Shown here piece by piece: positions 55,183 to 64,000 of a stretch of 64,000 nucleotides of DNA. The DNA comes from Auriscalpium vulgare (Eukaryota > Basidiomycota > Agaricomycetes > Russulales > Auriscalpiaceae). The stretch is taken from the NCBI GenBank assembly GCA_019915015.1, contig JAHBBC010000027.1, forward strand, positions 186,001-250,000. The letters are read 5' to 3'. The notes beneath the pieces are model-generated. The model did not search any database. It saw nothing but the letters and a program-made list of their open reading frames with translations, and was not told where the DNA came from. The position numbers and the translations under genes are program-made. Every line of letters starts with the position of its first letter. The stretch's first letter is position 1.

Positions 55183-56354
55183 GCGTTGGTGGGGCAGTCT
55201 TATATGATCTCACGCACGGTATAACATTTCACGGATACGGTATGATTATGGGCGAGGTGTCCAAAACGCGCTGTACGAGAAGCATGCATACGCATCTTGT
55301 ATAGCATTTGTGTCTATAGTGACTGAAATCGAACTTTGATTGAAAGTATAGAGCGCCTCGCGGAGACATTAAATCACTCTGTATCATTCATATTTTGTGG
55401 TAAGCTTCCCTCAGTATAAGATGTTGCGGTGGCAGGGGCGGCCGGCCGGCGTCTTCGGCCATGCCGCCGGCCCGTCACCGCGTCACCGACACGCGTGGCG
55501 GCGCAGTCGCCTTCGTTCTTGACTCGGACGGCCTGCACAAGACACATCCCAAGCTATCTGCACGAACAGATCATACGCCAGCTCTGTTCTGATTGCTCCA
55601 CACTACTTGGTCCTGGCATACCGTGACGATCTGCTCGAGGTCGACGGTGTCGTGTGCGTCCGTTCTTCTCGTATTCATCTGGCATACATCGCTCATCATC
55701 CAAGCAGACGCCTGTTTCCTTGAACGGCTTGACTACTCAATACACGTCTTTGGTCGCTTCAAGTCTTCCTTGGCCCTACGCCTCCCAAGGCATCGTCCAA
55801 AATGCAGCGCTCCTGCTCTTGCAGTCACGCTCCATATACGCTAGCTACGGAACGGAGAGCGACAAATCAGAATTACTTGGCCCTCAGGATTATCAGCTAC
55901 TCGAACAGGCGAGACGATGAGAAGATTTGTTGTCGTGTTTTCCGGCGCTGGTGCGTACCTACAGCCTCGAGCTCATGTCCATGTCCTCACCGTATTGTAT
56001 CCCCAGGCGTGTCATTCGCTCCTCATTTAGTCCCACCATCCGCTGAACATCGGCTTTCGGGCTTTCGCCACTGCACCGGACCTCTGCCTCGGCGCGCGCT
56101 TTGCGCTCGTGTCCACCTCTCAACAGACCGCGCGCCCATCGCTCGCCCCTTCAATCCATCCATCCTGTCTGGCGAGCGCGGCCTATCTTCACCATGTTCA
56201 ATACTCGGAGCCCTTGCGCGTCTAGATGTATGGGTATGTGCATGATTTGCGCCATCATCGTCCGATTTTGAGAATCAACAAGGACGCCCCTCACTTGAGC
56301 CTATACATACGGCTTCGCATGCACGTCCGCCCCTCAACGTCTTTCCACTCCGCG
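55183..56354. other. No supportable gene
   Basis: A plus-strand frame at 55654-55920 reads like ordinary protein, but I found no start or splice chain to link it to neighbours. Possibly a relic. Confidence 0.4.
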
Positions 56355-56942
56355 ATGGCCTCCCGTAGCACATTCGACCAGGAGAGCCGGGTCCGCGCTC
56401 ATACGTATGTATACCCTGTTTCTTCCTTGGGACGTTCGTTCTGACGCTATATAATCAGCTTTGTTTTGCTGCAGTGCCGTCATATTTTGCGACAGATCAC
56501 ATCTGGCGGCTTTGCGCGGTGACCAAAAGTCCGCGCCGAAATACAGGAAACTCGGTTGGCAAGGTGCGTCTCGATATATGCGATACATATACATGGGATT
56601 AACATATTCTGTCTAACAGATCATCAAGGGACCGTCTGTCTGCGCTCGCGGTCAATCTTCCTCCGCCACACTCCATGGCTCTGGCATACATGCGACGTAT
56701 CGCTGAAGACACCTCCTCATCCCTCATCACACAGCACGCCTTCCCTATGCGGGTCCCCACCGCCAATGTGCTCCGCCCGCTCCCAGCCTCAGAAGAAGTC
56801 GATCCACCAGCCAGCGCAGCCGGGCATGTTCGGCCCGGTGGCGGTCCGGGCGGTACGAATGTGGCGCGGGGTCGCCTCAAAATGCGCGCTCGCGCTCGGT
56901 CGTCGAGGACGGTGTATGCACAGCGCGTGGATTGCGTTATGA
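56355..56942 (+). CDS. Possible three-exon gene (153 aa)
   Basis: Exons 56355-56404, 56475-56563 and 56620-56942 join in frame over introns of 70 and 56 nt with GTATGT and GTGCGT donors and CTGCAG and TAACAG acceptors. No signal peptide or domain is recognised and the third exon is rich in Ser, Pro and Arg. The alternative frame of exon 3 looks equally protein-like, so this may be a decayed gene. Confidence 0.28.
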
Positions 56943-59880
56943 GGTAGGTCTAATGTGACGTGGTGCAGGTGTACAAGCATTCTCGTCGCTCGTGGGGTGC
57001 GCAGGACGGTGCGGTGAGTACATCAGCGGCCGTATGATGGAAGACCGCATGCTGACTCGCGTTTAGGCAGCTGTTGACTTGCTGGCGACATGGAGCCGCC
57101 GCATAATTTGTTTTCTAAGGGCCAGCCCCGACAGCCGCACGCAAATATCAATGGTGCGCAAATATGCCTGCAACCGCCGCATTGCGCTGATACGTGATTT
57201 TACAGCTGCCCTCTCCCATCCTTTACACTCGCCCACAATTTACAAAGTTGCGCGCATCTGTGTACGTCGACGCGGTGTGCAATACCTGGTGACGCATTAA
57301 TTGAAGCTGCCTTGATGTCCCTGCGCCCGCAGAGGTGCCAGCGCAGCCAGACCACCGGGCTGGCGCGCTATGCGCCCTGCGATTGGAGAGACACTGTCGT
57401 GTCGGGTTCTCTCGCGCTAGATGCTCAAGGTATCGCCGTTCTCGACTCTGAGCTGAGTAGCTCGTCCCTGTCTCGTTTGCGCGTTGGCTCGCTGGGTTCA
57501 GAGTGCCGGACATGTGTGGAACCCGGCCCGCGTCGTGGACCAGGGTTTGCTCCCTGTGTCAATCAATGGCTATACGAGTCATGAGTGGCGAAGCTCTTTA
57601 CGCCTTGTATTTTTATTCGAATATCCTGTGCTTAGCCGACGAAAGTTGTTGCACAAAGTCCTCTAGCCGTCCTCTCCTCTTCGGACGCACGCTTCAGACG
57701 GATGCCAATCAGGGAATAAAAAAGCTAGTCGTAGTATGCACGGCACATATGCAGCACACCGAATTAAGGAGTTGTGGCCCGGAAAGTTGCGATGTACCTC
57801 GTGAAACACGGCCGAGGTGGCGCGCATGGCCGGCGAGGATCTCAGGCCTGGCCTCTACTGTGTCTGCGACGCTGTCCTTTCCACCTCAACCAAATACCCT
57901 TGGCTCTGTTCCAGACTGTGGGCCGCAGCCAGGCCGACGTTCTCCAGCTCGTTCTGAACAACTGCTCGACAATTGAACACCCTGGAACTCAAACCACCTT
58001 TCTGATCCCCAAGCGGTCCGCACGGTCTGGTAGCCGCAAAGCCGAAGGCCAAGCGTTTGGTCTTGATATCTTACTGCTCCCCAGCTTCGACGCCAATCCT
58101 GCAAGTGCTTAGTCCTTTTTGCGAGCCTGCCTGGCAACTCGCATACCAGGCGAGTCGTCGACCCACCGTCAGTCAGTCCGCCCGCACAGTCCATCTCGTC
58201 GCTTCAATATGACACATACCCTCATCGCCTCTCACATCGAACCACGAGACTTGCGAGTTCTTACCAGGAAGAGGTCTCAAACGTGCAAAGAGAGTGCGAT
58301 CGCCTGCCAGGAGACTGGAGGCGGCCGGGCAGACGCGAAGAAAAAGGACGCTGTAGGATAGGGAAATTAAGTTCTCTGTATATCATAGTCAATGAATTGA
58401 ACTGAGAGGCTATGCACGCTCCACGTACCTTAGAGCTCAAGACATATGTCGCCAGTGTTATTTGAGGAAGGCATCGCTCGTCCGCCATCCGAGTGCGCCA
58501 CAAGCCAAGACGGCCACAAGAGGATCAAAATCAAGCTAAACATGACGTTTCCATACAGAAGTTGCACAGTGAATGGACGAATGGCTCGGGCGCAGACCGA
58601 GACAAGACGTTTGCCAGTGGTAGTGTCGCGTAGAGAGGGACCGGAAATTGCCGGAGAGCGTACGCGGCCTCCAACCGACGCTCACGACGCTCAACTCTGT
58701 CCCGCCTCCACCGCATCCTGCATCTCGTTCAACGCATTGCTCTACCAGCCAGTCATCATGAAACCATACTAGGTGGACCGTGGGCGGTATGTGGCGCGGA
58801 TCCCCCTGTCTATCCCATACCTCGATGATGTCGCTTTGTCTTCGCAGCGCATATGTCCAGCACGCAGGCATACGCTAGTCTGCGACACGGAAACTGTCCT
58901 GAAGTTTTCCTCCGCCCCTCTTTCAGCGCCAAGAGCCGGTGGCTCCGATCTTGGCGCGCTGACAGCAGCCCGGTTGCGATCTCTGGTATGCACGCTTCAA
59001 GCATCGTGCCCCATGAATGGCCAGATAATGGGTTGTCTATACCGGTGTCGTATGTTTATAGTGATTTGGAGAAGATGGACTGCGTGTTGCGGGGCAGGGG
59101 ATATCAGTAGGGTGCGTCTTTCGCACTTCGAGTCGTCATGCATGTCGCGCTGAAATATCCATTCAGCTCTACCGGGAATTATCTTGGGCTTCAGTTCCAT
59201 TAATATCACTCAAGTAATCGTATCAATATGTCAGTGCTCATATCCGGTCGTCCGTCAAAACCCGTGGCCGAACATCCTGCCTTTTCCTCCCGCATTCCTT
59301 CACCCGGAGCACGTTCTTCTCCCCGACACCCTCTGCCGCTCACGCTTCATCACCTCAATATCTCTGCGTCTTGCACACGCGGTCTGTGTGTGTCTCGACG
59401 ATGTGTCCGGCGCGCTAACTGGGCATCGCAAGCCCTCGAAAGTAAACCGGCCGGGCCTCACTGGCATGCGATTTGCTAGCAGCGGGTGCGGTCGACAAGC
59501 GGTACGGTGCTGCGTGGCGCACGGGTTTGTTCTGGCGATGCGTCTGTGTCTTAGCACCTCTGATGAGTCGTACGCTCTCAATTCACCCCGCCGTCACGAG
59601 GGGCCACATTTTGATCCGCTGTATGATATGCCCGCCCCTTTGGAATATAATCGTATGCTGTTTCGGATGGTCACCCAAAATACGGCTGATCAGACAAACA
59701 CTGTTTCATCTCAGTTCTCAAGAATATATGGTGTTGGTTGCTCTACCGCTATGGCCATCGAATACAAATGCTGGCGATACAATAACATCTCGCCTTGTCC
59801 TTGTAACCGCCCGCTGTGACAGAACAATTCGGTCCTTACGGCGCTGGCCCTTGTCTTTTATTTGCCGACGAGGCCCCAAC
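56943..59880. other. Gene-poor region
   Basis: It contains the duplicated block 58465-58765 and many short frames. A minus-strand ATG at 58543 begins a signal-peptide-like stretch of about 16 residues, but the frame stops after 38 codons. No gene is supported. Confidence 0.4.
58465..58765. repeat. Duplicated block flanking the second F-box gene, copy 1
   Basis: Similar in the same orientation to 62395-62720, with shared strings such as GACCACAAGAGGATCA-type, GGAGATTGCCGGA-type and CTCTACCAGCCAGT. The F-box gene 59981-61945 lies between the copies. Confidence 0.6.
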
Positions 59881-59884
59881 CGCC

Positions 59885-59891
59885 TATAAAA
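59885..59891 (+). promoter_or_regulatory. TATA box of the second F-box gene
   Basis: TATAAAA, 90-96 nt before the ATG at 59981, the same spacing as in the paralogue. It argues against starting translation further upstream. Confidence 0.7.
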
Positions 59892-59980
59892 TGCGCGGCG
59901 CGACTCCGATTTTCGCTCAGCAAATTCAGAGCATCCTAGCATCGCTCCGCACACTCTCTCACAATCTCTGTCGACCAACG

Positions 59981-61945
59981 ATGTCCTTGAAACGCAAGCA
60001 TAACACCACATTCGTGCTACGTTGGCAGAGAAGGCAGCGACCGTGCCGGCGGGCATCCAGCACCCAGGACCCTCTTTCTTACAGCTACCTTGACTCGGAC
60101 GACTCCCATATTACTACACCCCTTCCCTCTGCTCCAGACGAGCCTCGCATCACAGCGACGCAATGGCATGAAAGCGATCATGGTTCGGACGAACACGACT
60201 CCATAGTGAAGAACATCCCTGTGCCCTCCGAGTTGGTGGTGCTCAGCAGTGCCGACGTTCCCACAGCAGGACCGCAAGATGACCTCCATATTCTGCCGGG
60301 TTCTATGACCATCACACCTTCCACCCATTCCCACCATCGGCGCGGCCTCCTAGAAAAGATGCACCAGCTCGAATCGTCTCTGTGCAGCCATCGCGTACTC
60401 CTCAACGAGACTGCCCCCGTCTCGTGCCTGCCTCCCGACGTCCTCATATATATTTTCTCCTTCTGCAAAGACGCCCGCTTAATACGGCGCCGCGCGTGGC
60501 ACTGGTTCCAAATCTCGCATGTGTGTACCAGATGGCGGCAGGTTGCGCTCGATGCAGGCGCGCTATGGCGCACGATCAACCTCTCATGGGGACACCAATG
60601 GTTGCGGGAGGCCGCGTCCCGGACACGCGCACCGCTAACTGTGCACCCTGGCATAGAGGAACGTCCTGCCGAGGAGAAGGATATCGAGGTTTTGAATGAT
60701 CTCTTAGACCGCATCACGAAGCTGGATATCGTGGTTAATGGTTACCATATGTCCGACATTGGGGCATCCGGGGCACCACTGCTGGAGGACTTGACGCTGA
60801 AGGTCGACGACTCCTATGACGGCTCGCATATAGCAGTGCGTGCGTTCTTGAATGGCGCACCAAATCTGCGCAGCCTTACACTTTCTGGATCATGGTTCTG
60901 GGATTGGGATCACACCGTCTGGAGGAATATAGCTAGCATCTGCCTGCCTGGGCTGGAGAAGAATTTGCAGCCGGAGGTACTTCCTGTCCTCGCGAAAATG
61001 CCCCTATTGGAAAATGTAGAAATTCGAAGCATAGGACTCATCCGTCGAACAGAGCCCCAGGATCGTTCTGCCGTCAAGATCCCGCTGCTGAAACGCTTGG
61101 TACTGCAGGGCTGCGACCTCTGGATTGCAGAAATGCTTGCATCCATGGAACCCGATCCCGTGCAAACATTTATCTCTATCAAGGCAGGACCAGATCGGTA
61201 CGACGACGAACGAGCAGAGGAGGAGCATGAAATTCACTCGATATTCCCCGTTGTTTCCGACCTTTTTCGAAAGTCGACCGCTCGGTTCCAACACTTGGAC
61301 CTGGAAATTCATATGGACTATTATGGCGTTCCACACGAGGATGTGAAATTCAAAGCGTGGTGCAATGTCGTCGCAGATGCAGAAAAACACACTCCTAATT
61401 TCTCCCTGACATTGCAGGTCAGCAGGTTCAAAACAAATCAGGAGTCGTCCATCAGCAAAACCATAGTGAACGTTTTCGACACCATGCGCGACGCGCTGAA
61501 CGATCTTCGCCGTTTTGAAGTGCGTATGGACCACCCGTGGGACAAGAATAACTGGGTCAGCATTCTCAAGTGTGCTGCTGGAGTCAAGGAGGTTCTCGTC
61601 CAGACATTCTTACCCAACATGGAGCACTTGTATGCAGGCTTCAAATCCTCTCGAAACGCGCTCCCATGTGGTCAACTGAGCAAGCTCGTGCTCTCCGAGC
61701 GGGCATACAGTCGACATGTGGGCTCTGATGACGAAGACATATACGAGGAGGGATCTGGCGCATCGACCTACTCTGAATACGTCCGAAAGGAGGAGACGGC
61801 CAAGCACTCTCGCTTTATCAAGAGAAGAAGAGCATTGAGAAGGAATTTTGTCGCGATTTTCGGAGAGGGCGAAGGGGTTGGTAGCCTTAGAAGACTTGAA
61901 CTACCGGATACTTGGCCGGCGTCCGACTGTGGTCACGATATTTGA
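59981..61945 (+). CDS. F-box protein, paralogue of 32601-34403 (654 aa)
   Basis: The frame is open from 59816, but ATG 59981 follows the TATA box and begins MSLKRKH exactly as the paralogue does. The F-box lies near residues 148-195 (C-L-P-P-D-V-L start). The C-terminal leucine-rich part aligns with the paralogue to the end (L-E-L-P-D-x-W near the C-terminus). The N-terminus has an extra Ser/Asp-rich segment of about 50 residues. Likely an SCF ubiquitin-ligase adaptor with unknown substrate. No introns seen. Confidence 0.9.
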   Translation: MSLKRKHNTTFVLRWQRRQRPCRRASSTQDPLSYSYLDSDDSHITTPLPSAPDEPRITATQWHESDHGSDEHDSIVKNIPVPSELVVLSSADVPTAGPQDDLHILPGSMTITPSTHSHHRRGLLEKMHQLESSLCSHRVLLNETAPVSCLPPDVLIYIFSFCKDARLIRRRAWHWFQISHVCTRWRQVALDAGALWRTINLSWGHQWLREAASRTRAPLTVHPGIEERPAEEKDIEVLNDLLDRITKLDIVVNGYHMSDIGASGAPLLEDLTLKVDDSYDGSHIAVRAFLNGAPNLRSLTLSGSWFWDWDHTVWRNIASICLPGLEKNLQPEVLPVLAKMPLLENVEIRSIGLIRRTEPQDRSAVKIPLLKRLVLQGCDLWIAEMLASMEPDPVQTFISIKAGPDRYDDERAEEEHEIHSIFPVVSDLFRKSTARFQHLDLEIHMDYYGVPHEDVKFKAWCNVVADAEKHTPNFSLTLQVSRFKTNQESSISKTIVNVFDTMRDALNDLRRFEVRMDHPWDKNNWVSILKCAAGVKEVLVQTFLPNMEHLYAGFKSSRNALPCGQLSKLVLSERAYSRHVGSDDEDIYEEGSGASTYSEYVRKEETAKHSRFIKRRRALRRNFVAIFGEGEGVGSLRRLELPDTWPASDCGHDI

Positions 61946-62394
61946 CGTGTGGTTGGGATACGATGCTTCACCATGGTATGGATGTACTAGGTAGATGTGC
62001 CCGTGCGAGTCCTCGAATCAACCCGCAAACCGATGTCAACTCTTCTGTAAGCGACAGAAAGCGATTCCTAGTCGCAATTATGAGCGTGTTTGAATGCATG
62101 TCCAAATAGGAACGCACCTATAGTTCCCTGCTTTAAGTATACGGCCAGGTCCACTTGCATGACCGGCTGGGTAGGAGGCAGAAGAAGCGGCGTTGCCGGA
62201 AGCAGAGGTGCCAGACAACAGGCTATGAGCACCGAACCCGGCCGCACGAGCACGGCCTAAATGCAGGACGCAGCATGAGGTGAGAACAGTAGAACAAAGC
62301 CTGAAGCTTGAAGTGGGATGCGCAACGCAGCGCGACTGCAGAGGCAGAAGAGCCCACCGTCGTAGCGCGACCGAGAAGATCACGCATACATCGC

Positions 62395-62720
62395 AAGTCC
62401 GCCGTCCGAGCGCACCACGGACAAAAGCCAGGAAGACCACAAGAGGATCAGATTAGAGACACGCTGGACATGGCCTTGCGGAAACGTACAGAAATTGCAT
62501 AACCAGTGGGCGATGGACTCCGGCGCAGAGGTGTGCGTTCAGTACCGAGTAAAGAATGGCCGGAGATTGCCGGAGGCGTACGCGGCCCTTTGATTCGTGC
62601 GCCAGTCGTCGCTCACGACACTCAGCTCGACTGCCCCGCCTCCACCGCACCATGCCTCTCATCTCGACAAACTGGATTCCACAAATCTCTCTACCAGCCA
62701 GTTTTCATGGAACAATGGGG
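62395..62720. repeat. Duplicated block flanking the second F-box gene, copy 2
   Basis: Counterpart of 58465-58765. Frames that are open in one copy are shifted in the other, so it is unlikely to be coding now. The convergent position where the peptide gene lies in the first F-box locus holds no peptide gene here. Confidence 0.6.
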
Positions 62721-63656
62721 GGTGATGGTGCCGCTGTCGGGTTGACCGGCTTGTGCGCCCGGGCCACTTGTGGCGCATTCAAATCAGGCTCTTGGGGCGA
62801 CAATCTGCGCAGCATGCATCCTCAGGGAGTAGGGAATTAGTTACAGGTGCGCCCTCGGTATCCCGGTTTGTGTTCAATAGCTGATCGTTGGTCTCCAGTG
62901 TCCAGCATCGCCGGCCGATCTTCGCCCACGCATACACCACCTCATCGTTTACTCACGAACACCCGTGGCCTCTCAAGATTGTGCGCGCGACATGGGGTGC
63001 GCTGGGCAATCGACGACTAGCCATCAAGACCGTCTTTCATGCAACCTGGATGTCTAGCGCTGCAGTGACATGGCGGGCCCACGGGATCTACCCAATTTGC
63101 TGGCGGTCGACAGAGCCGCGCTATAGAAAGTGCGTGCTTCATATTCTCACCATGTCTCGACAACTCTGATGCTCCTCAGCGATGGGAGCTGCGGCTTATC
63201 GCACGTCCACCGTGCTACTCACTGCGCATGCGGCGACTGGCGGGCGCGATGTGGTTGACCGAGCTGCCGATGTAGAAGGTGCGTGCTTCATTTTTCCTGG
63301 GAATCGAATGCGCGACTCACAGATTTGCCCATGCTAGATAGGACCCATCATGTATCGCACGTGCACTGCACTGTGCAGTGTGGGGTCGGATTGACCCACG
63401 ACCGGCAGCGCGAATCGGTTTCTGTAAGTAACATCACTTCATGTCGGAAGCTTGTCTAACATCGTTACTTGTCCGTCGCATTCCGCAGACATGCGTGGCG
63501 GCGCGCGCCCATCCGACCGGGTCCGATAGCTGCGATCGAGGAGCGGATGGAAAGAGCGTATTGATCCCGGGCTTCACAAAATTGATTTCTTGCCACTACT
63601 CAACGCGCGTGCATTCGTAATTACATAGTCCAAGCGAACTAAAATCTGACAAATAG
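62721..63656. other. Possible relic with intron-like signals
   Basis: GTGCGTGCTTCAT occurs twice as a donor-like sequence (63131 and 63280) and a GTAAGTAACATC...CCGCAG stretch spans about 63425-63488, but no continuous frame links the pieces. Probably a decayed gene. Confidence 0.3.
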
Positions 63657-63958
63657 CTACACAGACAGAGAGAAACGATCTAGTACCTCTATCTCTTTCC
63701 ATAGCTGGCCGATAACGCGCTTTTGCTTAATACTCCATCCCTTAATGTCCTCGTCACCACTCTTCGAAACAGTCGAGAGAAAGCGGTCCTTGGACGACCT
63801 CCACCGCTTGCTGAATCCCGTGAAACTTCCCTCGGCGCCGTTCCTCAACAGCATCGCAAAAATGTGATCATCTCCGTTCAGGATCAACTCCCAAATATGT
63901 TCGCATTCGCGCAGCCTGTCTTCAACCTTGTGGAGAGCTTTGTCGACGGGGTTTGCGA
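63657..63958 (-). CDS. Partial gene at the right edge, helical protein
   Basis: A coding stretch follows an ACCAG acceptor at 63959-63960 and runs about 90 codons with normal composition, rich in Lys, Glu and Asp and predicted helical. A possible GTACTA donor lies at 63686; otherwise the frame stops at 63657. The first exon must lie to the right, at or beyond the end of the window. No family recognised. Confidence 0.5.
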
Positions 63959-64000
63959 CTGGTGTGCGCCATTAAGTTATGCAGAGAATCATGGAGAAAG

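Noticed and set aside
58430..58543. Minus-strand ATG with a signal-peptide-like start
   Set aside because: The frame stops after 38 codons, no fitting donor was found, and the related block at 62395 has the frame broken within the signal.
62000..62700. Search for a third peptide-precursor gene beside the second F-box gene
   Set aside because: No CX6C-Arg-Arg cores or matching signal peptide on either strand.

Overview
The window looks like nuclear DNA from a basidiomycete, most likely an Agaricomycete of polypore type. The signs are many short introns (46-71 nt) with GTAAGT/GTACGT/GTGCGT donors and CTAAC/CTGAC branch sites, TATA boxes about 70-100 nt before start codons, secreted A1 aspartic proteases of the polyporopepsin type with seven exons, several F-box genes, and Ty3/Gypsy and Ty1/Copia retroelements.

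Layout. 1-1520 holds no gene I can support. 1530-2727 holds a small spliced gene for a secreted, Kex2-type repeat peptide precursor and the 3' end of an F-box gene that is cut off by a retroelement. 2728-31999 is one near-perfect inverted repeat made of two 14.4-kb copies of a Ty3/Gypsy LTR retrotransposon joined head-on through their 3' LTRs (centre about 17.13-17.54 kb). Each copy has LTR, gag-protease, pol (RT, RNase H, integrase), then a 5.9-kb 3' region with three genes on the strand opposite to gag-pol, two of them with clear introns, and three copies of a hairpin plus polypurine-tract module, and a 3' LTR. One copy has a broken gag, the other a broken pol. 32002-33126 repeats the 1.12 kb that precedes the element, so a second intact copy of the peptide gene lies next to the complete F-box gene (32601-34403). 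35411-36851 is a young gag-only Copia element. 37790-39394 is an aspartic protease gene, 39538-41518 two less certain genes, 41979-43969 a spliced F-box gene followed by a tandem duplicate of its 3' end. 44890-49977 is mostly non-coding and repeat-like. 49978-50478 is a hypothetical gene, 53568-55182 a second aspartic protease, 59981-61945 a second gene of the MSLKRKH F-box type, and 63657-63958 part of a gene leaving the window.

How the parts relate. The protease/F-box pair at 32.6-39.4 kb recurs in inverted order at 53.6-61.9 kb, which points to an old inverted segmental duplication. The most interesting items are the peptide precursor (three cores of pattern C-x-x-x-P-x-R-C-R-R behind a signal peptide, with most differences between its two copies being amino-acid changes) and the retrotransposon that carries three antisense genes and repeated hairpin-polypurine modules. 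No database search was possible, so novelty of both is inference.
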